This document shows, in pieces, positions 1 to 7,758 of a stretch of 64,000 nucleotides of DNA (the stretch's first letter is position 1; each line of letters starts with the position of its first letter). The notes below the pieces were generated by a model. That model worked only from the letters and a program-made list of their open reading frames with translations. It was not told the DNA's origin and did not search any database. Origin of the DNA: Nitrobacter sp. NHB1 (lineage in GTDB: Bacteria > Pseudomonadota > Alphaproteobacteria > Rhizobiales > Xanthobacteraceae). The stretch spans positions 2,704,001-2,768,000 of the forward strand of contig NZ_JBAMDA010000001.1 of the NCBI RefSeq assembly GCF_036964665.1, written 5' to 3'. The position numbers and the translations under genes are program-made.

Positions 1-538
1 CGCTGCGGATATCCCGCATGAGTTTGCTCCGCGCACTGAGCAACTCGATGGTTTTGGCAAGCCATACCGACCAGGTCACGACCGACGCAAGGGCCAGGCC
101 GACCATCACCGATTTCACGATGTAGTCGGCGGCCATGAACATGCCGATGGGCGTCAGTTCATGCGGCAGGATCGGACTTGATTCAGGAGCCTCGGCTAGT
201 TCTGTTGCGGGCGGGGTTTGCTGTTCGGCCGTTGCCGCGGGCATGGCCTGCTGCTCGGCCGGCGATGTATTGGCGTCAGGCGATACCTGAGATGCGGGCT
301 GCTGAGATGCAGGTTGCGCTGTCTGTGTCACAGACGGCGTTGACTGCGTGACCGTCGGAGGAGCTTGCGTGGAAGAGTTTGTCCCGGAGGCGCCGGACCG
401 CGTCAAGGACTGGGCATGAACGGCGTGCGGTGCGAACGACAACATCAAAACAGATGCAAGCGCGATCGCTGAAGCTTTTGCGGTTCGCGTTCGGTCGTTG
501 CGGCCCGTCGTTCGGGAGAAATTCAGAGACAGCTTCAT
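1..538 (-). CDS. exbB: TonB-system energiser ExbB (partial, runs off the left edge)
   Basis: Reading leftward from the ATG at 538, the frame stays open to the window edge (about 179 codons). It has a cationic then hydrophobic signal-like segment (residues 20-43, ending HAVHAQ), a long Pro/Gln/Ala/Thr-rich linker (about 44-120), then LTPIGMFMAADYIVKSVM and a first transmembrane segment (GLALASVVTWSVWLAKTIEL). That layout is typical of the long alphaproteobacterial ExbB, an inner-membrane MotA/TolQ-type proton-channel subunit that energises TonB receptors. The proton-channel core lies outside the window. An in-frame ATG at 559 is an alternative start; neither has a clear ribosome site. It diverges from the TonB receptor at 906, and exbD and tonB probably follow to the left. 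Confidence 0.85.
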   Translation of the reverse strand, partial: MKLSLNFSRTTGRNDRTRTAKASAIALASVLMLSFAPHAVHAQSLTRSGASGTNSSTQAPPTVTQSTPSVTQTAQPASQQPASQVSPDANTSPAEQQAMPAATAEQQTPPATELAEAPESSPILPHELTPIGMFMAADYIVKSVMVGLALASVVTWSVWLAKTIELLSARSKLMRDIRS

Positions 539-905
539 GTGGGTGAACTCTATAATCATGCGCCGGTCTGCACTGTCCGCGCGAGCCGAGAAACAAATGC
601 GCAGGCATCTGCGTTCGGTCTAGCGTCTGCGCTTTCCGAATCAAACAGGCAAACCGGCGAGGATTTTTAGAATCTCTTTAAAACATGCGGCGCGATGACG
701 CAGTTCATTTGTCGTCGGGGTGGATGTGCTGTCGCGCGCTGCGCTCATTGATACTTCATCGAGAGGCGCGAGCTAGAACCTCTGTAAACTGCGTCGAATT
801 GCGATGCCGATATGTTGCTCACAAAAATTTTTTAGTTAATGACGAGCGACATGTCGCGGCTACCGATTTGTTTCCGCGATGTCGGCAAATCAATGGATGG
901 GGCGG
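539..905. other. Divergent exbB / TonB-receptor intergenic region
   Basis: About 370 bases between two divergent iron-uptake genes, with no convincing gene. It holds a candidate Irr-type iron control element (666-682) and an AT-rich tract near 820-840 that could supply receptor promoter elements. A 79-codon open frame at 685-924 has no recognisable protein character. Confidence 0.6.
666..682. promoter_or_regulatory. Candidate Irr iron-control element (ICE)
   Basis: The sequence reads TTTAGAA-TCT-CTTTAAA. As I remember it, the Bradyrhizobium Irr box is TTTAGAA-N3-TTCTAAA. The left half-site is exact and the right half matches 5 of 7. Placement between two iron-uptake genes supports a regulatory role, but the assignment is by motif only. 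Confidence 0.5.
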
Positions 906-3386
906 ATGGGCATTTTATCGGTAGATCACACGAGCGATACGAGTAGCGGCGTTGGAGCAGCAGGACATTCATCGGTCGTCGGCTGGGGCAAGGCGATGAT
1001 CGGTGTCGCCGCGGTGATGCTGATCCCGGATTCCGCCGACGCCCAGCCGGTGACCGGCGCCGATGATCTTCCGCAGGTTCGCGTCACCGCGCCAAAGCGG
1101 CAGGCCAAGAAAAGAACCGTACACCGAGCGCCGGTGCGAGCCGCGCCTGCGCCGGTTGCTGCCCCGCCGAGCAACGTTCAGGTCAATCCCATCGTCGGCG
1201 ACGGGCATGGCGTCACCGGTTATCAGGCTCCCGCGCAGGCCGGGATCGCGCGTCTCGGTGTGCCGCTGCGCGATACTCCGCAAACCGTCAACGTGGTGAC
1301 GCAGCAGGTCATTCGGGATCAGCACCTCACCAGCATGGAAGAAGCGCTGCGAACGGTGCCGGGCATCACCTTCAGCGCCGGCGAGGGCGGGCAGCAGGGC
1401 GATAGCCCGTTTATTCGCGGCTTTACCGCGCGTGGCGACATGTACCGCGACGGCTTGCGCGATCCCGGCTGGTACAATCGCGATCTGTTCAGCGATGATC
1501 GCGTCGAGGTTCTCAAGGGACCGTCGTCGTTCGCGTTCGGCCGCGGCTCGACCGGTGGCGCGATCAATACGGTCTCCAAGCTGCCGACCGGTGCGACGTT
1601 CTTCGACGGGGCGATCAGCGGCACCAGCGCTGCGGGCTATCGCAGCACTCTCGACGCCAGCGGCAAGCAGGGCAACGTCGCCGGGCGCATCGCGGCGCTT
1701 TACCAGGACGTGCCGACGCCGGACCGCAACAACGTCTTTACCCGGCGATGGGGTGTCGCGCCGTCGGTCAGTTTCGACGTGACAGACCGCGACAAAGTCA
1801 CGTTGAGCCATATCTATCAGGGCGAGCAAAGCGTTCCCGACTACGGCCACCCATGGTTGCCGCGACCGACGCTGAACGGGGCCGGCACCGCCGTCACTGG
1901 CGGCTATTATGGCGATGGCCGTGCCGTGACGCCGATACCGGTGCCGCGCAACACTTTCTACGGCAATACGCTGGGGCCGTATCGCGATATCGTGGAGACC
2001 ACCACCAACATCACGACGCTCAAGCTGTCGCACGAGTTCGACAACGGTTTCAAGCTGACCAATGCCACGCGGTACGTCGATAACCAGCGGTATGCCGCGC
2101 CGACGCCGCCGCGCGGCTTGGCGACTGCCGGGAACATGCCGATTCCGGTTGGCTATCCGGTCGATCAGATGACGCTGACGCAGGAGCATTGGAATACGCA
2201 GACCAATGACGCCTTGCTGCTTAATCAGACCGACCTGGTCGGGAAGTTCGATACCTGGGGACTGACGCATACTTTCGCCACCGGCATCGAAGCCAGCCAT
2301 CAGACGCGCTATCAGCGAGGGCGCACCAATTTCTGGTGTGCGTCAACGCCCGGAGCCTATTGCCGGACCAGCGTGATCGACCCGGTGTCGCAGCCGGTCT
2401 ATCAGGGGCCGTTCGGCCCCGTGAATCATACCAAGATCGATACTATTGCGGTCTATGCGTCCGATCAGATCAAGATCAACCAGTATTTCGAATTGCTCGG
2501 GGCGGTCCGATACGACGATGTGCGCGCGTCTTACCGCGATCCGCTGAACGCAACGCCCGCCAACCGCGGTCCGTTTGCCTCGCATGACCGGCAGACAAGC
2601 TGGCGTGTCGGCGGCGTCTTCCACCCCACCCAGCAATCAAGCGTCTATGTGGCGCATGGCACGTCGTTCAATCCTTCAGCGGAGTTCGGATCGCTGACGT
2701 CGGGCACGGTGTCGCTGGCGCCTGAGACCAGCACCACGACGGAAGTCGGCACCAAGATCGATTTTCTTAATGGGCGGTTGAGCTATACGGCGGCGTTATT
2801 CCATATCCTCAAGGACAACGCGCGCATCGCCAATGCCGGGCCGGATTCCGCGACCATGCCGACCATTCTGGCGGGCGAGCAGCGGGTCCAGGGCTTCGAA
2901 ACCGGGTTGGCCGGAAAGCTGACCGACCTGTGGCAGATCTTCGCCGGCTATACCTACCAGGATTCCAAGATCGTCAGCGTTCCCGCAACGGCCTCGCTGG
3001 AGGATCGCTACACGGTCGGTAAGCAGTTGCCGAATACTCCGCAGCACGCCTTCAGCCTGTGGACGACTTATGATTTCACGCCGCAACTGACGGTCGGCGC
3101 CGGCGCCACCTATCAATCGATGGCCTATGCCCGCACCGACAATACCATCTACGTGCCCGAATACTGGAAGTTCGACGTGATGGCGAGCTACAAGGTCACG
3201 AAGGAATCGACATTGCAGCTCAACATCTACAACCTGACCGACGAGCACTACTACGCGCAATACTATGGCGGCCATGCCGTCCCGGCGTCCGGCCGCTCGG
3301 CGATCCTGACCTATCGCTATCACTTCGAGCCGCCGCCGCCGGTGCCCGATTATCCGGTCAAGGCTGCCCGCTACGTGAGCAAGTAA
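906..3386 (+). CDS. fiu: Fiu-type TonB-dependent catecholate siderophore receptor
   Basis: Outer-membrane receptor importing ferric (probably catecholate-type) siderophores with TonB-ExbBD energy. Visible in order: a signal peptide with hydrophobic core MIGVAAVMLI and cleavage near ADA-Q; a Pro/Ala/Arg-rich linker; a plug domain (about residues 115-225) with the RGF motif (FIRGFTARGD) and VEVLKGPSS..GRGSTGG; then a 22-strand-type barrel. The last strand ends LTYRYHF, but 19 residues follow (EPPPPVPDY...), whereas most receptors stop at the terminal aromatic. I prefer the ATG at 906, after a purine-rich GGATGGGGCGG; an in-frame ATG at 879 adds nine residues. The downstream piuC gene matches the fiu-ybiX/piuA-piuC arrangement. 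The exact ligand cannot be read from sequence. Confidence 0.9.
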   Translation: MGILSVDHTSDTSSGVGAAGHSSVVGWGKAMIGVAAVMLIPDSADAQPVTGADDLPQVRVTAPKRQAKKRTVHRAPVRAAPAPVAAPPSNVQVNPIVGDGHGVTGYQAPAQAGIARLGVPLRDTPQTVNVVTQQVIRDQHLTSMEEALRTVPGITFSAGEGGQQGDSPFIRGFTARGDMYRDGLRDPGWYNRDLFSDDRVEVLKGPSSFAFGRGSTGGAINTVSKLPTGATFFDGAISGTSAAGYRSTLDASGKQGNVAGRIAALYQDVPTPDRNNVFTRRWGVAPSVSFDVTDRDKVTLSHIYQGEQSVPDYGHPWLPRPTLNGAGTAVTGGYYGDGRAVTPIPVPRNTFYGNTLGPYRDIVETTTNITTLKLSHEFDNGFKLTNATRYVDNQRYAAPTPPRGLATAGNMPIPVGYPVDQMTLTQEHWNTQTNDALLLNQTDLVGKFDTWGLTHTFATGIEASHQTRYQRGRTNFWCASTPGAYCRTSVIDPVSQPVYQGPFGPVNHTKIDTIAVYASDQIKINQYFELLGAVRYDDVRASYRDPLNATPANRGPFASHDRQTSWRVGGVFHPTQQSSVYVAHGTSFNPSAEFGSLTSGTVSLAPETSTTTEVGTKIDFLNGRLSYTAALFHILKDNARIANAGPDSATMPTILAGEQRVQGFETGLAGKLTDLWQIFAGYTYQDSKIVSVPATASLEDRYTVGKQLPNTPQHAFSLWTTYDFTPQLTVGAGATYQSMAYARTDNTIYVPEYWKFDVMASYKVTKESTLQLNIYNLTDEHYYAQYYGGHAVPASGRSAILTYRYHFEPPPPVPDYPVKAARYVSK

Positions 3387-3421
3387 CCGGCGTTTTGCCG
3401 ATCGCAGAAGCAACAATATCG

Positions 3422-3447
3422 GAGCCGGCGTCGCGAGGCGCCGGCTC
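3422..3447 (+). terminator. Hairpin between receptor and piuC
   Basis: A perfect 9-bp stem (GAGCCGGCG / CGCCGGCTC) with an 8-base loop, followed by TTTAT. It looks like a weak or attenuating intrinsic terminator after the receptor, only 22 bases before the piuC start. Confidence 0.5.
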
Positions 3448-3468
3448 TTTATCTGAAAGGGCATCCTG

Positions 3469-4155
3469 GTGCTGGTGCGAATTCCGAATGTCCTGACGTC
3501 GGAGCAGGTCAAGCATTGCCGCGAGGTGCTGGCGCGCACCGCCTGGGTGGATGGGCGCGTCACGGCCGGGCACCAATCGGCCCAGGTCAAGCGCAACCTG
3601 CAATCGCCGGAGGGAACGCCGGAAGCCCGCGAACTCGGCGACATGGTGCTCGCGGCGCTCAACCGGAATCCGCTATTCGTGTCGGCCGTACTGCCGAAGA
3701 CGATCTTCCCGCCGCTGTTCAATCGCTACGACGCCGATGGCGAGATGAATTTCGGCTCGCACGTCGACAACGCCATCCGCACCATTCCCGGCACCGGAAT
3801 GCGGGTGCGGACCGACGTGTCGTCGACGTTGTTTCTGTCATCGCCCGAAGAATACGACGGCGGCGAGCTGGTGATCGAGGACACCTACGGCACGCATTCC
3901 GTGAAGCTGCCGGCCGGCGATATGATCGTCTATCCCGGCACCAGCGTCCATCATGTCACAAGGGTGACTCGGGGTTCGCGCGTCGCGTCATTCTTCTGGA
4001 CCGAGAGCATGATCGCCGACGTCACGAAACGCGCGATGATGTTCGACCTGGATATGTCGATCATTCGCCTCAACGCCGATCATCCCGAGCACCCGTCCGT
4101 GGTGTCGTTGACCTCGCTGTATCATAATCTGCTGCGACAATGGGCGCTGACCTGA
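3469..4155 (+). CDS. piuC: PKHD-type Fe(II)/2-oxoglutarate hydroxylase (PiuC/YbiX family)
   Basis: A 228-residue non-haem iron dioxygenase of the PiuC/YbiX family, regularly found beside catecholate siderophore receptors; its substrate is unproven. The facial triad is visible: H98 and D100 in FGSHVDN, and H161 in [15 protein letters not shown], with R171 as the expected 2-oxoglutarate-binding arginine. The start is GTG ([10 protein letters not shown]), matching the usual family N-terminus and preceded by AAAGGG at suitable spacing. Length fits the family (about 225). It lies 82 bases after the receptor in the same direction, so co-expression is likely despite the intervening hairpin. Confidence 0.92.
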   Translation: MLVRIPNVLTSEQVKHCREVLARTAWVDGRVTAGHQSAQVKRNLQSPEGTPEARELGDMVLAALNRNPLFVSAVLPKTIFPPLFNRYDADGEMNFGSHVDNAIRTIPGTGMRVRTDVSSTLFLSSPEEYDGGELVIEDTYGTHSVKLPAGDMIVYPGTSVHHVTRVTRGSRVASFFWTESMIADVTKRAMMFDLDMSIIRLNADHPEHPSVVSLTSLYHNLLRQWALT

Positions 4156-4213
4156 AGTGCAGCGTCTGACTGGAAGGCAGCGGCATCGTTCACGAAGACT
4201 TTAAGTCTGGCTT

Positions 4214-5236
4214 TCACGCCAGCATGGCGTCGAGGGCCGGCGTGGTCCGTTCAGCGATGCTGTCGTCGTCGTTGCCCGTGAAGCGAACAACTGCCGCGAG
4301 TTGGTGCTCGACGGCGAAATCGATTGCGGCGTCCGGCCCCAGCACCATCAGCGCCGTCGCATACGCATCGGCTTCCATGCAGGAGCGATGCAGGACGGTC
4401 GCGGTGACCATGCCATTGGCGATCGGCCATCCGGTTCGCGGATCCAGGGTGTGGGAGAAGTGCTGCGCACCACGAGCGAAGCCGCGCTCGCAGCCGGATG
4501 TGGCGATCGCGAGGTCGTGCAATGCCACCAGTATCGGCTCGGCGGCGACGCACGCCGCGGCCTGGGCCGGTCGGTCGATCCCGATCCACCAAGGACTGCC
4601 GTCGGGCTTGACCCCGTGCCCCCGCAATTCGCCGCCGATCTCAACCAGCGCGTGGTGAATGCCAAACTCAAGCAACGTTTCCGCCACCAGATCGACGGCA
4701 AAGCCCTTGGCGATGCCGCAGAGATCGATCGGCCCGCGATTGTGTCGACGCAGGCGGCGGGCGTCGGTGTCGAGGTCGAGTTGCCGCCATCCGCAAGCCT
4801 GGTGAAGACGAGCGATCTCATCCGGCGGCGGCGGCGCTCCGCGAGGTCCACTCGGGCCAAAACCCCAGAGGTCGACCAGCGCTCCCATGGTCGGATCGTA
4901 GGCGCCGCCGGACTCCCGCGCGATGCGCAGCGCGCTTGCTATGACCCGGCTCAGCTCCCGCGGCAGTTCCTGCCATTGGCTCAGTGGCAACCGGTTGAAC
5001 CGGCTGATGTCGGATTGGCCTTCCCACGGGCTCATCTGCGCGATCACGCGAGCGAGCGCGAGGGGAATCATCCGGCGAAGCGTTTGCAGGCTGGCGGCTG
5101 AGCCGACGAACTTGACCGACCATGTGGTGCCCATGGTCGTGCCGGACATTTCCCGAATGCACTCGCCTGAAGGAATGGCGTGTAGCATCGCCGGCACTGC
5201 CGGGATCGCCACACGCCGGAAGGCTGACGCCGCCAT
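4214..5236 (-). CDS. apbE: FAD:protein FMN transferase (ApbE family)
   Basis: ApbE covalently attaches FMN from FAD to Thr/Ser of extracytoplasmic redox proteins, using Mg2+. Family hallmarks: SGTTMGTTWSVKF near residue 32, IDLCGIAKGFAVDLVAE, GGELRGHG..WWIGIDRP, HTLDPRTGWPI, and the metal-site segment MEADAYATALMVLG. At 340 residues it is typical, but the N-terminus (FRRVAIPAVPAMLHAIPSGEC) is a poor signal or lipoprotein peptide, whereas many ApbE proteins are periplasmic lipoproteins. It is the last gene of a four-gene minus-strand operon (PepSY, DUF2271, DUF4198, apbE), 9 bases after the DUF4198 stop. The intended flavin acceptor is unclear. Confidence 0.93.
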   Translation of the reverse strand: MAASAFRRVAIPAVPAMLHAIPSGECIREMSGTTMGTTWSVKFVGSAASLQTLRRMIPLALARVIAQMSPWEGQSDISRFNRLPLSQWQELPRELSRVIASALRIARESGGAYDPTMGALVDLWGFGPSGPRGAPPPPDEIARLHQACGWRQLDLDTDARRLRRHNRGPIDLCGIAKGFAVDLVAETLLEFGIHHALVEIGGELRGHGVKPDGSPWWIGIDRPAQAAACVAAEPILVALHDLAIATSGCERGFARGAQHFSHTLDPRTGWPIANGMVTATVLHRSCMEADAYATALMVLGPDAAIDFAVEHQLAAVVRFTGNDDDSIAERTTPALDAMLA

Positions 5237-5245
5237 CGGCGTTTT

Positions 5246-6055
5246 TTACTGCGGCAGCACTTCGACCGTGGTGGTGTAAGTGCTACGGCGCTGCGCGTTC
5301 TTGATCTTGCTCTTGTCGTCGCGCACCGATGCGCTCATCCAGTAGAATCCAGGTCCCGGCCATGTGACGCTGAAGGTGCCGGAGTCGTCGGTGGTGACCT
5401 TGCTGTCGTTCAACTTGTCGCGATAGCGGATTCCACCCGGGACGATCTCGACCGCGACGCCGCTGGCGGGCTCTCCGTCCAGCACCAGGCGGAACGTTGC
5501 CTTCTCACCAACGACCAGATTGTTCGGGTGGGTGACCGACACCATTTCAAGCCCGACGCCGGTTGGTTTCAGCGTGTCAACCGAGGGCTTGCCCGAGGTG
5601 ACGAAGGATTCGATCCGACTGCGGTTTTCCGTGACCTTCACGTCAGTTGCTTTGGCGGGGATAGCCGTTGCGAGTTCCTCGGCCTTGCCACGCCAGCGCT
5701 TTTTCTGGCCCTCCAATTTGTAGTTGGCGAACACGCCCTGATTGGCCACCGTCAGTTTGTAGGTGCCCGGCTGCGTCAGCTTGAAATCGAAGGTGCTGCG
5801 AAAGCGGCCCTTTGCCCGGTTCTCCGGCGCGACAGCCTTGCCGTCAGGTCCTTCGATCGACAGGTTGTCGAGCTGCAACGGGTTATGCTCGAAGTAGAAC
5901 AGGTCGTTGGAGACGGCCGCATCGACCGTGATCCAGACGTCAGAGCCGGACAATACGGTGGCCGATGGCAGCAGCCAGGCGCGGTGAGCCTGCGCGGGCA
6001 GGGCAAGCAGCGAAACAGCGGCTGCGATCAACGCGAGCTTGAGATGGTTGGTCAT
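5246..6055 (-). CDS. DUF4198 domain-containing periplasmic protein
   Basis: About 269 residues with a clear signal peptide (MTNHLKLALIAAAVSLLALPAQA-HRAW). The mature part is the DUF4198/NikM-like beta-rich fold: HRAWLLPSATVL, YFEHNPLQLDNL, and a C-terminal carboxypeptidase-regulatory-like segment (DDSGTFSVTWPGPGFYWMSASV). Members occur in metal-uptake and redox operons; no enzymatic activity can be assigned. I chose the ATG at 6055, with AAGGA upstream, over an in-frame ATG at 6091 that would bury the signal peptide. The N-terminal mature HR could bind metal (inference). Confidence 0.85.
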   Translation of the reverse strand: MTNHLKLALIAAAVSLLALPAQAHRAWLLPSATVLSGSDVWITVDAAVSNDLFYFEHNPLQLDNLSIEGPDGKAVAPENRAKGRFRSTFDFKLTQPGTYKLTVANQGVFANYKLEGQKKRWRGKAEELATAIPAKATDVKVTENRSRIESFVTSGKPSVDTLKPTGVGLEMVSVTHPNNLVVGEKATFRLVLDGEPASGVAVEIVPGGIRYRDKLNDSKVTTDDSGTFSVTWPGPGFYWMSASVRDDKSKIKNAQRRSTYTTTVEVLPQ

Positions 6056-6115
6056 GGCGAAATCCTTTCCATGAAAGCTGTGGGGCGACAAATGCGTGGC
6101 GCAGCGGGGGCTGGA

Positions 6116-6622
6116 TTAGGGGGTCAATTTCAATGTGACCGCGCCAAGCTCACGTTCGCCCTTGGCCTCGCCGGTTGCGGGAGCTTTCGGCGGCCATTCG
6201 AACGGGATTTTCAGCAACTCCCGACCTCCGACCTCGCGAGCGGCCTCGATGACGAGCTGGTAGCTGCCCGGCGTCAGCCCATCGAGGGGTTTGCCGGCGA
6301 ACTTGACCTGATGGGTGCCGGGCGCGCGGGTGGGACTCGACAATCCATCGACCGGCATCGTCAGCTCGCGGCCGCTGCGGCGCCACCATTGCCGCATGTC
6401 CTTGAGCCATTTCGTGCCCTCATTCTTCTTGTTGTTGACCTCGTACCAAACGGCGAGGTTGGTGACCTTGCCGCCGTCGGCCGCCTCGACCCACATCGCG
6501 ACGTAGGGCTTGTGGTACTCGACGACGTTGAGCTGCGGAATATCGATGCTGATCGTGGCCTCGGAGGCCAGCGACGGGCCTGCGGCGAGGGTGGTGAGTG
6601 CGGCGGAAATCAGGAGGCGCAT
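6116..6622 (-). CDS. DUF2271 domain-containing periplasmic protein
   Basis: 168 residues: signal peptide MRLLISAALTTLAAGPSLAS, then the DUF2271 core (ISIDIPQLNVVEYHKPYVAMWVE, LAVWYE, KWLKDMRQWWRRSG, GSYQLVIEAAREVGGREL). DUF2271 genes recur with ApbE, DUF4198 and PepSY genes. The stretch D92-G-L-S-S-P-T98 followed by RAPG occupies the place where, as I recall, many relatives carry an ApbE-type D-x-x-[ST]-G-A-[ST] site; here GA is replaced by SP. The same frame is open upstream to 6937, but that part is the shadow of the PepSY gene; the true start is the ATG at 6622, 10 bases after the PepSY stop. Confidence 0.82.
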   Translation of the reverse strand: MRLLISAALTTLAAGPSLASEATISIDIPQLNVVEYHKPYVAMWVEAADGGKVTNLAVWYEVNNKKNEGTKWLKDMRQWWRRSGRELTMPVDGLSSPTRAPGTHQVKFAGKPLDGLTPGSYQLVIEAAREVGGRELLKIPFEWPPKAPATGEAKGERELGAVTLKLTP

Positions 6623-6632
6623 TGTTGACCTT

Positions 6633-7274
6633 CTAGCTATGAATGAGGAGAACGGCGAGCAGCATCGGGATAACCAGCCCCATGCCGACGACGGGCCATG
6701 TGGCCGGGCGCCGCTTGGAATGAAGCTGCAGAAGCAGCAGGCCTGTGACACAGAAGATGATCGCGGCGGTCGCGAATACGTCGAGGAACCAGCTCCACGC
6801 CTTGCCGGCATGACGACCCTTATGCAGATCGTTGAGATAGGCGATCCAGCCGCGGTCCGTGACTTCATAGGACACCGCGCCGCTGTCGCGCTGGATGCTG
6901 AGCCATGCGTCGCCGCCGGGCCGGGGCAGGGCCACATAGATCTCCTGGTCCGACCATTCGGTGTCGCGGTCGGCGGTATCGGCGCCGATCTCGCGTTGCA
7001 GCCACCCGGTGATGCCCGGCGACAAAGCCGCCTTGGCTGCGCCGGGCTCAGGCTTGAGGTCGACGATCAGCGCCTGTGGCAATTGCCCCTCGCGCATCAC
7101 GACCGTCGGCTTGGCTTCGATCTTCCCGGAATTGTTCAGCGTGATTCCGGTAACCGCGAACAACAACATGCCGATCAGGCAGAGCCCCGAGGTGATCCAG
7201 TGCCATTGATAAAGCTGGTTGATAACGAAAGCGCGACGCTTCTTTCGCTGCCAGAGTTCATCGCCGTCGACCAT
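6633..7274 (-). CDS. PepSY-associated transmembrane protein
   Basis: 213 residues with membrane helices at about 28-48 (WITSGLCLIGMLLFAVTGITL), 164-186 (WFLDVFATAAIIFCVTGLLLL) and 193-212. The periplasmic loop carries PepSY-like elements (IYVALPRPGGDAWLSIQRDSGAVSYEVTDRGWIAYLNDLHKGRHAGKAW). This is the reduced PepSY-TM type found in siderophore-iron reduction modules such as the FoxB/PiuB relatives. Conserved His (H25, HWIT; H151 in NDLHKGRH) could ligate haem, as inferred for relatives. First gene of the PepSY-DUF2271-DUF4198-apbE operon; a candidate Irr box lies about 130 bases upstream. Confidence 0.87.
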   Translation of the reverse strand: MVDGDELWQRKKRRAFVINQLYQWHWITSGLCLIGMLLFAVTGITLNNSGKIEAKPTVVMREGQLPQALIVDLKPEPGAAKAALSPGITGWLQREIGADTADRDTEWSDQEIYVALPRPGGDAWLSIQRDSGAVSYEVTDRGWIAYLNDLHKGRHAGKAWSWFLDVFATAAIIFCVTGLLLLQLHSKRRPATWPVVGMGLVIPMLLAVLLIHS

Positions 7275-7758
7275 TAACCAATCCGGAATTGTCCATTCGT
7301 CCCGTCGCTGTTGCCAGATCTCGCAAATCGACGAGGTGTGAATGACACCCGTCAGATCAGCGCAAATTGTTTACCGAAGCCGACATCGCTTTACTACAGG
7401 ACGAGATTAGGTTCGCTCTAAACTGAACCCGTGCGGTGTCGTTGCCGGCAGCCGGCAGAGCCCCGATGGGCTATTGGCTGAGGCACGGCGATACGATAGA
7501 TGCGGCATAAGAACGCGGAGCGGTTGCTCCTGACCATTGTGTCTGCTGCTCGTGTGGCGTCGATGCTGACAGCCGCCGACTGTCGGAAGAAATTCCTTCA
7601 CGACCGGCGAGAGTGATCGGATCGGTTCACGATCCCGCCGGCTGGCTGGCGGACTGAGAAGCGGGCGGAGTATGACTGCGCACTGGCATGCCGGTCGCAT
7701 ATTTTCTATACCGTCCGGCGCGGGTTTCTTGCGTCAAACGATCAAGGGTAATGCGACT
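7275..7758. other. Divergent PepSY-operon / htpG intergenic region
   Basis: About 480 bases holding promoters for the minus-strand PepSY operon and for htpG. It contains a candidate Irr box (7406-7422). Open frames here, including one of 97 codons on the minus strand, lack protein-like composition and family similarity. Confidence 0.55.
7406..7422. promoter_or_regulatory. Second candidate Irr iron-control element
   Basis: ATTAGGT-TCG-CTCTAAA, compared with TTTAGAA-N3-TTCTAAA, matches 4 of 7 in the left half and 6 of 7 in the right. It lies about 130 bases upstream of the PepSY gene start. Weaker than the element at 666-682, but in the other promoter region of the same iron island. Confidence 0.35.

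Noticed and set aside
276-644. 122-codon minus-strand open frame overlapping exbB
   Set aside because: It is a shifted-frame shadow of the exbB N-terminus, which has a signal peptide and the TonB-energiser layout.
7407-7700. 97-codon minus-strand open frame
   Set aside because: Composition is Arg/Ser/Pro-rich without a recognisable fold, it crosses the htpG upstream region and has no ribosome site; better explained as intergenic.
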